Shown here in pieces: positions 20,881 through 32,223 of a DNA stretch of 64,000 nucleotides. The notes under the pieces were generated by a model. It made no database searches, was not told the DNA's origin, and saw nothing but the letters and a program-made list of their open reading frames with translations. Every line of letters begins with the position of its first letter. The stretch's first letter is position 1. Origin of the DNA: Trichobilharzia regenti. Lineage: Eukaryota; Platyhelminthes; Trematoda; Strigeidida; Schistosomatidae. The position numbers and the translations under genes were made by a program. The stretch lies in assembly GCA_944472135.2 (NCBI GenBank), contig OX235263.1, positions 90,180,721-90,244,720 on the forward strand, in the 5' to 3' direction.

Positions 20881-21985
20881 TAATAATAATGTACAAGTCA
20901 GCAAAGGTATAAGAAATTCCCTGGAAATAAATAATCACAGTCGTTTCCATCATGAGAGGGGATTGTCAAACCTATGGCGAATTCTTAAGGTTCACTTCAT
21001 CTTGAAGTTGACTCTGAATACAGTGTCTAGGGAGATAATGACAGGTTTGTAATTAAAGCATCTAGCCCAGAGAATGCAACTATATCGAGACAATTAAAAT
21101 TGGGCTACAAATCTTCTGCATCATTTCGAAATATTCAGATTTATATAAATTTTTATCATTTAAATCACCTTTGCATATTTAAAATCAATTCGGACTCATA
21201 CGGTAAATACACCTAGCTGATACTGATTGAGTTTTCACACCAACGCGAGTATAACTCGGATTCTCTTTTGTTCTATTTGTCTGCTTATTCTACATACCCG
21301 CATTACTGATTACTTATTGATTACCTATTTGACCCGCTTCATTTTGTTTTCCATATACAAATAACTTGAAAAGGTCATGTTTGACCAGACCTACAATGAC
21401 CGTCATTGCACTGCACATTTCAGTAAGTTTTTTGTCTCCTCATTCGCCTACTCATCAAGTGGCAATTAACTATTTTTTATGACATTATATTCCCGACATA
21501 ATCGCTAAGTATTTAGGTGGAGCTGACGAAATCCTTTCCTACTAATCATGTGAAGAATTCCATAATTCAGTTACGCAGGATAGATTTATCATATGCTTAG
21601 CTGTGAGCTACATTTTATGGTGTGAGGGAGAAATGACCACACTAACAGTTGTCCAAGCTGTTCGAATAGGAAACCGAGGAGATGGGGCGAGCTGAAATCC
21701 GGCTACTCTTAAGACAGTCACATATCCCGTGGTGGGTCTATTGTGTCTATTTCGAACTATTTATTAGTGGATACAGTAGTATGATGAAAATATTCAAAAA
21801 CTGTATTGTCTTACAATTGAGGAGTAAATGAACACTTCGAATGTTTACCTGCGGATTTATTGAGTGCTTGCTTCCCCCACCCTGCCCCCGGTCAATCTTT
21901 TATTCTAAGTACAAATATTGACTGTTTAAAGCTGAATGTCATTACTCAATGAGAAATGGTTCTTCTAGCAAAACAAGTGACTTTA
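20881..21985. other. AT-rich DNA, nothing recognised
   Basis: About 1.1 kb without supported genes or repeats. Confidence 0.5.
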
Positions 21986-21989
21986 TTTT

Positions 21990-22060
21990 GTAGTGACTTC
22001 CGGTGGAATCCAGAAAGCGGGTTTCCTCCTGTTTAGGATTTGTCAACAAATTGCAACTAC
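21990..22060 (-). mobile_element. Decayed Sm-alpha tail
   Basis: The minus strand reads TTGACAAATCC, AAACAGGA, GGAAAC and TTTCTGGATTCCAC, recognisably the Sm-alpha hammerhead tail but with a broken core (TTGACAA). Confidence 0.4.
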
Positions 22061-22184
22061 TTCCTAGTAAGCGATGGTGCTCCAAATGAAACTTATAATA
22101 AGCACCTAGAGACTTAAATTTAGTAGTGATGGCAGTTTAGAGGCATTGGTTCACCAAACCTATAGACTAAAAATGAAACTGCTA

Positions 22185-22640
22185 GGTTTTTAAATGGTTC
22201 TTTAACCGATGTTATTTCATGATGGACTCCTGAAACCAATCAAACCGAATCCCTTGGATATCAGTCTGACGCTCACTAGTGACTGATCCCATTCAGGTGG
22301 GTAGTTATCTGGGTTCTAGTGGGAGGTCGTGGGATACAGAGGGTCGGATGTGGAGACAGATACTTGCCAGCGATGACATTCTCTAGTGACCGTGCCATAT
22401 CATGAGTTGTCAGAAGTTGGAATTCATGGACTGTCCATTAGATCGGTTAGGTCCAAGTGGCTTAATAGTTTACGAGCTCACTGGCCTTGTAATCAGAAGG
22501 TCCTGGGTTCGAACCGCACTTGGATGAGTGCGTACTGTTGAAGATTCCCAAATTGCGCTGACGAAACAGCTGTCTGTCCACTGTCAACTCATGATGGAAT
22601 CCTGAAACCAATCAAAGACTTGCAAACCAACACTTGAAAA
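22185..22640 (+). mobile_element. hhSINE, tandem dimer
   Basis: Order: hammerhead-tail sequence (22,185-22,250), 5' body (GCTCACTAGTGACT, 22,270 on), tRNA-like head (22,440-22,520, GGGTTCGAACC), a hammerhead with a decayed core (22,530-22,580), and a second tail ending GCAAACCAACACTTGAA. The tail-to-tail period is about 380 bp. Monomers joined head to tail and bounded by hammerheads are the layout of retrozyme-like and Sm-alpha multimers. Confidence 0.7.
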
Positions 22641-22659
22641 AACCCTGATAATATCAACG

Positions 22660-23820
22660 GGAGGTCACAAACATATTTGCATTTATCAGCAGTTGACTCT
22701 TCTTTCAAAGTTCAGCATGTTCAATAACCAAAAAGAAAGTTGTCCTCTTAGTCTGTTTTCAATAACCCCTAAGCAGTGTGTATGATTGTCTATCTTTTGA
22801 TCAGTATTTTAATTTGTAACTCTGTTGAAGTTCGAATAGAACTAGCTTCACTTGCTGTTACAATTGGTCCATGTGATCATTGACGATGACGAATTTTTAA
22901 ACAGATAGGTGCGTGAAATTTACTCAGCTAACTTGGAGAAATTATATTGTGGCCCTAATGGTATTTTCTAGTTAGCATGCTTGTTAAATTCTTTTAAGAA
23001 TCCACTGTATTTTCAGGCTAGAGGGCTTATTCGTTGTTCATCGTAGTTCTAACTTGATATATAAAGATAGATTTTAATACAATCATCAGGTTAGCGAAAT
23101 AGTAGGTGAACTTTTATTGGCTGGGATGGTTAGGATGTCTCGTGCATATGGACTTAGTGCATACCATAAGTTTATATATGACTAGCAACATGATTATCTG
23201 GCGTTTTCACTAGCTAGCATAAACCAAATTGGGCTAGAGTGATGTATAACCAAGCAAGTGACCTTAAGCAACTCATAAGTAAAAAGGTGTTTCTTGGATA
23301 GAAAATTTTTATAGAAAATAAAGTAACTAGTAAGAAATAATTCTGCATGATGGCAATTGCCTATAAACTCCAGAAATCTCTTCCAGTTCATCATTGAAGT
23401 TCTCATTAGATAAGTTAAGCTTTATTCCAAATCAGTACTTGTGATACAGAATGGAATTCTCAGCATTTTGCTACAATATTGCATCCAGTTAGTACATTAA
23501 CAATAAATATAGTTCTACATAGATTAAGGTTATCTCAGTTAGTTTTGACAACAACATATTAGCATGTTGGTAGCAAAGCCAAAATTTAAACAGAGTGTTT
23601 GAAGGTGTTAGAAAAGTAGATACTACTAGCATATTTACTGGCGTAAGCAATGGTCGAGGTATACAGAGTGTGAAAGAACGAACAAGAATGTTTTAAGTAG
23701 AGTTTGTAAGGAAGAGAGAAACAAAACAGCACATAACAAAAATGAATACAGAAAGAGAAAAAAAAGGTAGAGAGAAAACGTTGTACCTGTAAATGATGTG
23801 ACTTGGAAAGACGAGATCCA
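22660..23820. other. AT-rich DNA, nothing recognised
   Basis: About 1.1 kb with no supported gene. A 70-codon minus frame at 23,194-23,406 is unremarkable. Confidence 0.5.
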
Positions 23821-23826
23821 TTTGTT

Positions 23827-24183
23827 CTACTGACTATTTAATAAGTTAAAGGTTTCCCGCCTAACGCTTTCTTTATCGCACAGAACTCGAGCTAGGTAGG
23901 GTATGGATGAGTTTTTGTACTTGCTAGTGCGGGCATATAGTTTCCTATATAGGCTTCTGGTTTTCCCTGAAGAGATACATGGGGAGAGTTGTGAATGTAG
24001 AGGGTGTTGTGAGTCAGATAAAATGGTTTTTGCCCATTTTTCACATGAGTCCATGTGCCTGTCCACCAGAATATTAACAAGCTGGCTAAGTGGCAAACTG
24101 CTTACCCTGCTGACAACCTTTAACATCCTACGTAATAAGGTATAGTCTTTCTTCAATAGCCCAGGCAAGACTAAGGGGAACAA
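23827..24183 (-). pseudogene. C-terminus of a CR1/Jockey-type LINE RT
   Basis: A 118-residue frame: PGLLKKDYTLLRRMLKVVSR (post-RT thumb), then HPLHSQLSPCISSGKTRS and YKNSSIPYLARVL. The pattern HPL...SGRTR...RY.NSFIP..I..LN is characteristic of the C-terminus of CR1/Jockey-superfamily LINEs; schistosome SR1 is a candidate. The rest of the RT is not present upstream of 24,183. Confidence 0.6.
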
Positions 24184-24189
24184 TAGAGA

Positions 24190-25115
24190 ATAATAGGCAG
24201 AATACGGAAGTTAACAAATTGTAGGAGTAAGGGTTGGGTTACACCAGAAAGTCTTAACTTCTTGATGTAGAAGGTAAGACGGAATATTGTTAGTCTAAAA
24301 CAATTTCTGTACATGAGTTCATTGAGATAATTGTGACTCGTATCACTTTTTGTGATGCATTGCCGCTCGCATTCTATTTTTCAAATGTCCCAATAATCGT
24401 ACGTTATCAATGTACATCTTATTCAATGGACCAGAAAGAATGAAAACCCCTCCGAATTGGCATTTAACGGTTTTCCAAAAAAGCCTATTATTCCGAATGT
24501 ATTAAATTATGACATCAGGATGAACTTTGCCAATGAATACCGCCGCATGTTTTCGCCTTTGTACAATGAGGCTAATCTGATGGGTTGTTCAAAGCCGTTG
24601 AGTTGATCCTTCCCTTGGATCGTTGTACTTTAACCCCTAACTCTTTACTCTGACCTGTAACTTGGCGGCGAAATAACGGTTCCTGATCCTCGATGAACCG
24701 CTGCGTAGTTCCGCCAATCGCCTAGTGTAGCTTTTGCAAACTCCAAGGGGAGGCGTATGAGGTTGGTTATATTCATTTTGCAGTGTATGGTGCGTTAAGA
24801 CCATCGAGTTTTTGTGATCAGAATTAGTCCTTCAACCAGTCAGTCATCAGGTTTAGTCAAAAAGCGAGATGACAGTAATGTAATTGATGGCAAATGTGTA
24901 AATTTAAAAGCCAAGTTATCTTTGTCAGACTGGAAAACTGAGATCATTTTGAAATAACATAATCAGTAGTAAACAAAAACTGTAGTATATCACAATTCAC
25001 TTTGAACAAAAGTCATATGAGCGACTCATCACTTCATTCTGTAAAGTGCAGTTTTGTGGTGAGTGTAAACTCCACAGACTTGATGCACTGCATATCTTTT
25101 CGTACACAACCCCAC
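24190..25115. other. No feature recognised
   Basis: About 0.9 kb of mixed-composition DNA with no open frame or repeat that I can place. Confidence 0.45.
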
Positions 25116-25117
25116 CA

Positions 25118-25318
25118 TTTTGCCACTACACAGTGGTTAGGACTCTCGCCGACCATGCAAATGGTTCGGAGTTCGATCCTCTGCCGACAAACACCTGATA
25201 CCTATGGTCGGCCTTCAAAATTTGGGCTACCGATATCACATGCTGAAAATTCCATACCTGTACCAAAAAATACGGTGTGCAATCAAGCTGTAATCAAAAA
25301 TTCAAAAAAAAATAAATT
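25118..25318 (+). mobile_element. SINE-A, tRNA-headed with A-rich tail
   Basis: Box A ACAGTGGTTAGGACTC, box B GGAGTTCGATCCTC, body TATGGTCGGCCTTCAAAATT and GAAAATTCCATACCTGTACC, then a poly-A-like tail. Other copies: 60,598-60,794 (+), 62,640-62,836 (-) and 43,944-44,135 (-). The tail implies LINE-driven mobility. Confidence 0.8.
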
Positions 25319-25319
25319 T

Positions 25320-25591
25320 TCATCTGTCTAACTAAAATAAGTCATTTGCCTCAATATTTCCATGTGTAACACAGTGACCTTTTCCAAGAATCGGTTCTTG
25401 TGTGTAAGCGCTCGTCGAGACGCGCCTGAACAGCATGAAAACGTATCAAAAATATCCTAGATTATGAATTTAGGTAGAAAGTAAATCGCCTTCTTTTTTG
25501 AGATGATAGAGAAAATTGTTAGCACAGGTGCTCCCCCAGCGGGTGCCCCCCCATATTTGGCAAATTGGCATCAAATCATTCAAAAAGTGGA

Positions 25592-25626
<35 letters not shown>

Positions 25627-26405
25627 GGACCTTTTTAGTATGGTTATGTTCTCTTAGCTTGATGGTTTAATTCCAAACGCTTCTAGTTCCCTTTCAAATA
25701 AAAAATCTTCAGTGCTAACTTCAATATGTAGTGAGCTTTTGTAGTGTTCAATGCGTATAACAATCATCTCCCCTGATGGTGAGCGTGACAGTGGTGGTTT
25801 ATTTCCTATTCACTTTTATTGGTATTGACCTATTTTTTTGGCCTAATATTTGAACTTCTGTACAAGTGACTTCGTGTGATGTTTACTAACGTGCTTGTTT
25901 CTTGTTAGTTGATAGAAATACCAGGTATCTAGCAATCTCCCGTCATTACTGACGTCTCATTCGTCTAAGACTTGTACATTTTCCTAGTTGAATCAGTGTC
26001 TTCAATACTAGTGATAATGTTGAGTTTTTGAAGTTGCCCATTGAAAATTAAATAAGCGTGTTTCTTTATAACCTCAATTGTCATTGGTTGTCTCCTGAGA
26101 TTTTCCTTCTATTCTTCACTCAGTTAATTTGTAATGACCGATCAAAAGTGAAGACGAGAGTTGATGAAAAATGTCCATTGAAAAATCATACAAATCATAC
26201 ATACGAATTTTCTTCTATTCCTTGCTTCCTCATTGGAACACAGAACTTCAACCTTTGATATTTGAATTTCCAGCTGAAATAATGTTGTTTATACAGGATA
26301 GGGTTGTTAGCCTCATACTGAAGCTTCCATCTTTTCTGAACTTACTGTCTGCTAGTCAACACAAGGGATCTAGTTCCATCATCCACCCTGGAAACTAGAA
26401 TGCTT
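25320..26405. other. AT-rich DNA with a 35-nt poly-A
   Basis: No gene recognised. An uninterrupted A run lies near 25,590-25,624, just after a G/C-rich stretch (GTGCTCCCCCAGCGGGTGCC). Confidence 0.5.
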
Positions 26406-26409
26406 CGTA

Positions 26410-27330
26410 TCTAGTCTAGTGGATTGTTGTTATCAGTACAAAAACCTTAAATGTGACAGTAAAAGTTTTTTGACAAAGAAGCACAGAGAAGAAATAAAGA
26501 AACTGATAATCACAAAGCCTGATAAAAGATCAGGAATAGTCCTCCTTGATAGAAGTGACTATATTAAAAAGATGAATGGTATATTGAAGGACACACAGAA
26601 GTTTCAAAAACTTGACGAGGAGGAGGAGAAGAAAGATTTTAATAACAAAAACGTAGAATGAATTAACCAAACGTTTTGAAGAAACTAAGGCAGGAGCAGA
26701 TATTTTCTGAAAGTTTATATGAAGAAATCAGGCAAACGGGCACTTATACGCCAAGATTGTATGAGCTAAATAAATTGCATAAACCGGGGACACCTTTAAG
26801 ACCAATAGTTGATATGCAAAATTCTCTCTACCATGCTCTAGTTAGATGGTTAATAAATATTCTCAAACCTTTGCATGAGAAGATAGTGAAATATAGCGTC
26901 AAAGATGTATTTGAATTCGTAGAGAAAATCTATGATATTAATATCAAGGCAAAAATCATGATATCTCTGGACATAACATCTTTATTCACAAATGTACCTC
27001 TAGTAGAAACAGTTAACTACATATGTGAACAAGGGGATAACCAGTTGATAAATATTGGTATCCATAAAGAAATCGTAAGAGAATTTTGTTATTAAGGTGT
27101 ACCATGAATGTGAATTTCGAATTTGACAGCACACTTTACAGACAAGTGGAGGGGTGGCAATGGATCCTCCGCATTGGGTCCCATTTTAGCTGATTCCTTT
27201 CTAAGTAAACTAGAAAATGGACCTTTGAACAACCTTATCAGTAAGCTCGCATTTTATTGCCAATGTATATGGATGATAACTTCATTCTTTGTGATAATGG
27301 TTCTGACAGGAGTACTGTAATAATAATTAA
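26410..27330 (+). pseudogene. PLE reverse transcriptase, N-terminal and central part
   Basis: KSFLTKKHREEIKKL then ITKPDKRSGIVLLDRSDY (26,450-26,580) is the PLE N-terminal block. After a frame break, TPRLYELNKLHKPGTPLRPI, then IMISLDITSLFTNVPL (RT motif with catalytic Asp) lie in 26,676-27,095, and GPILADSFLSKLE lies after a stop near 27,095-27,180. The RT of PLEs is most similar to telomerase. The copy is dead: at least three frame breaks. Confidence 0.8.
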
Positions 27331-27539
27331 ATTCAATCAAGTATGAAGTTGTCGAGAAGATTATTCTTTTTTCAGTATCCATACATTTGAAAGTTTATGA
27401 ATTCTTCAGCCGGGAGTGGGACATGAAACTCCTGTGTGATTAGTTGTTCAGTCTCTCCTGGTTTTCAACTACCTCTCTAAATGATATTGGTTCTTGACAG
27501 TTGAAATTATTCTAGAAATCCTTTAATCTGAATATCAAT

Positions 27540-27835
27540 CACCAGCTCTCTGATGACTAATAGACGGACATCCTGAAGTTGTATTGAGAAACCTTTGGCC
27601 AATGGAGTTCACCATGTCAAGGTGAAGTAGATGCTCACCGAAAGCGTTAGTGAGAGCAGAGCTGCAGAATTCACGAATCATTAAATTCTAGCTCAAGCGA
27701 CTGAAAAGTCAACGATCTTAGTCTCATAACCTGAGGGTCCTGGGTTCTGTCCTTGGTGGTTTTGTGGGTGGGCACGGATGAAGAGTCCAAAATAGGTCAA
27801 AACAGCTATCCAGTGCTCTCAGAGAAAGCAAATGG
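27540..27835 (+). mobile_element. hhSINE, degraded
   Basis: The tRNA-like head (GGTCCTGGGTTCTGTCC) and the hammerhead region are recognisable (GGATGAAGAGTCC, AAACAGCTATCCAGTGC), but the core and GAAA are mutated. Confidence 0.5.
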
Positions 27836-28034
27836 TTCAGTGTGGTAGAGATATATGAGAGACGTGAAAGAAACACAAAGAAGCATAATACAAAGGTCTG
27901 TTCGCGAATGGTGCTCTGAAAATAAGGTGTACGTAATTTGGCTATATAGAAATAAATGGATTACAAAAGAGAGGTGAGTTTTTTGTGTCATGCATGTGTG
28001 TGTGTGCGCGCCACTGAATGATTGTATGCATCGA

Positions 28035-28560
28035 AATTTGATCATATTAGATGGTTGGAGGCAATCTGCAGGAAGCTTTGCCTGACCTGGGTTTCTTGTT
28101 TCCTTGCACTCACCAATCAGCAAGGAGGCGTACCTGCGACCTTGAAGGAATTCATGTCCCTTCCGCGATTCGAATCCCACGCCACCCAGTGCTGCGATTA
28201 AAGACGTTACCAGTGAGCTATTCAGGCTCGCGATGGACCTCTTGTAGGACTGTGTTGGATTCATCGATTGGACACTAACTAACTGCAGCACTAGGTGACA
28301 TAGGTTCGAACCCCAGAAGGGATATGAGTTCTTTCAAGGTGGAAGATACGCTGCCTTACTAACCGGTGAGTGAGTGCAAGCAAGCACAAAACCTAGATTG
28401 GGCAAGGCTTCTCGTAGCCGATTGCCTCCAACCATCTAGTATCATCAAATCAATGTGCACTGTGATGGTGAGTTATCTAGAATGGTGGCCATATTGCAAA
28501 CCTGACCGACAGAAAGGACTAGACACATCACACTAATTACTAGTGTCCAATCAAAGGGAT
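28035..28560. repeat. R1 repeats, head to head
   Basis: 28,035-28,275 has the same orientation as the copies at 40-535 (box B as GCGATTCGAATCCC on this strand). 28,276-28,560 is inverted (ACATAGGTTCGAACCCC, then TTGCCTCCAACCATCTAG mirroring the left edge). It is a third type of repeat arranged as an inverted pair. Confidence 0.6.
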
Positions 28561-28689
28561 ATTATAATATATAATAATGTAATAACGTGGAACAGACGAT
28601 GGTTACATTTTAATAGTTTATGTCCAAATAGCTAGATATAAATGAGCACTAATCAAGACTCTGTAGTATAGAACAAAGAGAAAATGCTC

Positions 28690-28892
28690 TACAGAAAAAC
28701 TAGAGGAAGGATTTACGATTCTTGAAAAGGTGTTGAAAAACAACGGTTATCGTCAAAGATTCATTAACAAATATGGAAGATGTGAAGGCTCAAACATCAA
28801 ACAAATCACAGTTGAAAAAAAGCCTGTCTTCATTCAACTAGATTTTAAAGGTAAAAAAAATTGCAGCAGTGGTCAAAAGAAAACAGGATACG
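28690..28892 (+). pseudogene. PLE linker fragment
   Basis: The frame reads VLKNNGYRQRFINKY then VEKKPVFIQLDFKGKKN, the segment between RT and GIY-YIG. It is interrupted by the solo LTR that follows. Confidence 0.65.
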
Positions 28893-29296
28893 TGTTGTTT
28901 ACTCGTCGAGTAGTTAATAGTCCTGACGCGGAAAGAGGGAAATCAGAAGACCACCAGGTTTACGATGATACTTGTATTTTCCAGACAAGGAAAATAAATG
29001 TCACACAAGTGTGTGAGTGGAATAGTACGAATGTACGAACAAGTGTGTGAACACAAGAATATATAAAAGTGTCCAATACAAAAGTATATATGAAAATGGC
29101 TAATACACATGAACCAATAGATGACAGTCTTGACATGATTGGTTGTAATGTCATATGACAACAAGGTCATACATGTTTATTTAGTTAGTGGACAGACAAA
29201 AGCATATTGTCAGTTATAATGAAATATCGATCCATATACACATAGCAAAATATAATAGACTGTGAAAACAAACACACAACATGTGGATACATATCA
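28893..29296. mobile_element. Solo LTR, family 2 (404 bp), in a PLE
   Basis: It begins TGTTGTTTACTCGTCG and ends GGATACATATCA. Flanking ATACG is duplicated exactly (28,888-28,892 and 29,297-29,301), a 5-bp duplication typical of LTR retrotransposons. A longer copy in the opposite orientation is at 55,386-55,882. Confidence 0.85.
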
Positions 29297-29339
29297 ATAC
29301 GTCACTAACCACAGCCCATCCTAAAGCTCGTTAGGTTGG

Positions 29340-30150
29340 TTCCCGTCCATCTAACAACATGCTCTTTTTCGCAGTCAGAAGTCAACAGGTACCCCTCTTT
29401 TTTAACTCTAACTGTATATACAAATTTACATGTAACTGCGGGAGCACACCTTCGATTTTCATAACATGTGCCGAAAAGCCTACGTCTTCAGCTGTGAACA
29501 AACTCCTATAATAGTGCTATTACCAGACATCTCCTCTATACGGATCATGAGGTGGATATCGCAAATCCTTTAAAATTATCAATAGAAAAAGGAGCTCGAT
29601 TCTCCTCAAGTTTGTCGAATTAATTTCTACGAAGCGCTTGAATTTAGATTTATGTGTTCAGAAAGAAGCAGTTAGCGTCAGTCTTTCCTTGCCCTGTCTG
29701 ATAACTGGATATTTTCATTCTTTCTTTGGTTTGATTACGTAATCTTTGGCTTTAACCTCACCCCTTTGACATAGTGTAACTTTGCTTGTCTTTTGTTTCT
29801 ATGATTTGAGTTGATCTCAGTACATTCTTACCTAATTTATTAGTCACTCAGCATCTTACGCATCTCTCGTCTCAAAATTACGTAACTCCTTAACCATTGT
29901 ATGCGTATATTTATTCTTGTTTAAACTTGAACTGCCTGTGTAAAAACTATATAAGCGTAATTTCCTCAGCACTATTCACTAATTGTGGAGTTTTTTGTCA
30001 ATTGACATCATGAAAGCAAAATTTGCAGTAAGTGGTAAAACTTTTCTGTACACAAACTTAATGATAATTTCTTTAAGCTGTAAGCAGCTGAGCTGATGAG
30101 AAGCCAACAATGATGGTACCATCTTTTTATTCTGCACAAAACACCACTGT
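29340..30150 (+). mobile_element. PLE tail and pLTR
   Basis: A broken GIY-YIG region (about 29,410-29,480), then the tail frame SFKIINRKRSSILLKFVE and LDLCVQKEAV (29,570-29,690). The pLTR runs to about 30,150 and includes CTGATGAGAAGCC near 30,094, the start of a hammerhead whose GAAA segment is deleted here. Close relatives: 41,440-41,885 and 61,740-62,390. Confidence 0.7.
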
Positions 30151-30246
30151 TGTTGTTGTTCTTGCTTTATTCAAATTACGAGTGAGTAAAGTGAGGTCAA
30201 CACAAAGTTCAACAGACATTAAGTGGGGTTAATTTTTTTTTTAAGT

Positions 30247-30556
30247 AATAGGGTCAACTATATTAGGAAATGAGATATGTGAATATTCAGAAATGTAAAT
30301 AAGGTGAATTGTTGGACTGTTATAATGTAAGGTGGAACTAAACAGAATGAAGCTACACGGGATAACGAAAAAGTTTTATGAGTCGCATGATAAAATTAAG
30401 TCAAAGATGACGAAAGAGATTAGAACTTTGCGTATCCAAGCAATTTACTTTTCAATCTTAATGTATTTGCACATGACAAATTCGCATATTCACAAATTTC
30501 TCATTTTCCAACGTACCCAGTCCTTCGTTGGGAAAAAATTGACCCTATCATCCATT
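30247..30556. repeat. Small inverted-repeat element, MITE-like
   Basis: AGGGTCAA...GGAAATGAGATATGTGAATAT near 30,249 is mirrored near 30,484-30,550. The ends are imperfect and no target-site duplication is obvious, so the nature is uncertain. Confidence 0.35.
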
Positions 30557-30559
30557 TAA

Positions 30560-31535
30560 TCACCTTGTCTAAGGATTCCAACGACCATATCTCTATCTCA
30601 TAGTGTTCCCCACAGTCGTCTTTAGCTACCCCCCCCGCCCCTTGTTGCTAATAAGCTTTCACCTCCTCCATGTCACCCAACTTGTCGTTTCCCCCTCGGG
30701 TTCCGGTCGAGTGATCGCCAGGCGCGCGACTCCACCCAATGATCTCCTCAGCGTGTTTCCAAGCCATCTCCATTCCCTTCAGGATATTTGGTGAGAAAAA
30801 GGTCCTCGACTGGTTGGTTCACAGAGTTTCCTGTAGCTAATTCTTTCTGCCTAATGATTAGATCATTAGTATTGAGACAAAGAATGCAGGTATTGATAAA
30901 AGTCTGCGGTAGCCTGTTAGAAGTGCTTAACGTAAAGCTCCTGCCAAGTTTGTGATCCATATAGAAGAAGTGACTGACTGACTGGCTGACTTAACGTTGA
31001 TGTTGAAAAACCTAATTTTGTTTTTCGCCCTGATCTCCTGTGGTGGAAATGATGCTTCCTAGACAAGTGAAAGAAGCGACTCATTTCAGATTTATTCTGC
31101 TGATAACGACTGATGGTAGTAATTACTGGTCAGGTATCTTAATCGTCGCTATCTTCTCTGTTTTTTTTTATTTTCCTGCACGTTCCCAGTGGAACATAGG
31201 GCTCCAAGCTAGATGCTTGAAGTTTCTGTAGCAGTGGTGATTATTTTTACAGGCCCAACCTTTCCTCTTCACCAGTCTCACCGCTGGCTTAGTGAGGCAA
31301 AGGAGTGCGCCGGCTGGGGATCGAACCCCGGACTATGTGCATGGTCGGCGAGCGTCCTAACCGCTCTGTGTCAACCTGAAATCCTGTCTTCGCTGTCTGT
31401 TTCTTCCAGCTTGTTGGTTTTCGTCTGTAAGCCTTCAGATTTATGTTGCACTGGACATAAATTATCTGTGGAATCCAGATCTTCTAGAATCTTCTCATAA
31501 GTCCAACGTATTCTTGTCTTCTCGCTCCCCATAGC
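30560..31535 (-). mobile_element. RTE-clade LINE, 3' third, with SINE-B insertion
   Basis: Minus strand: post-RT linker (31,380-31,535; ...CAGGCTATGGGGAGCGAG), a SINE-B inserted at about 31,165-31,375, then FINTCI-like and GH-like blocks to the end at about 30,600. Stops throughout. Confidence 0.65.
31165..31375 (-). mobile_element. SINE-B, tRNA-headed, RTE-like 3' end
   Basis: On the minus strand: box A GAGCGGTTAGGACGCTC, box B GGGGTTCGATCCCC, a body with GAGACTGGTGAAGAGG, and a tail TGGAGCCCTATGTTCCAC then TGGGAACG, which matches the 3' terminus of local RTE elements. Relatives: 62,555-62,998 and 49,540-49,770. Confidence 0.7.
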
Positions 31536-31749
31536 CTGTTTTGTGATCCAGTTCAACACAATTAGGAATATCATAAAAGAAGCAAAGTTCAACAATAGCA
31601 TCCCAAGGGATGAGAACGTACAAGTGACCTTCAGCCGACCAATAAATCTACAACCACTTACCAGGAAAATGTGGATAAGTAAACAAATTAAAATAAATGA
31701 GATCGACTATAAACCTATCCATAATCGTAAACATAACCTCACTGCTGCC

Positions 31750-32223
31750 GCAAAGAAAGTTCTTAAAGAAGTGGAAATTCTCCTCCTAAGGACATCGTTG
31801 GGTAGATCACCTTTGAAGTCAAGGTTCATATAAAGTATCTTTTTTCGCATGGATAGCGTCCCCTGATTTTGAGTTTTCTGTTTTTATCTATGAATCTTGG
31901 TGGATAACCGTTTTGTATGAAGATTCCTTTCAGGTAGTGTAGTTCTTCTTGCTCCAGGGTATCAGAGCTGCAGATGCGTCGGACACGAGTAGCAAGAGAT
32001 CCGATTAGGTTTCTCTTTAGACTGGTTGATACCCAGGTGTAGAAGCTTGTCACTTCGTCGTTCCATGTGGGTTTCCTATGGATGGACCTTCTTAAAGTTC
32101 CTTCAGCTCTCCTTGTAAGTTCAACATCAAGAAAAGGAATCTTAAATTCGTTTTCAGTTTCAAGAGTGAACTTTGTAGCTGGATGGCATTTGTTGAATAT
32201 TTGTAGTAACTGATTAAGACCGT
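31750..32223 (-). pseudogene. PLE RT/linker fragment, left of a gypsy insertion
   Basis: It is nearly identical to 11,440-11,930 (for example TSFYTWVSTSLKRNLIGS), in the same minus orientation. It continues at 33,073-33,154 beyond the inserted LTR element. Confidence 0.75.
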
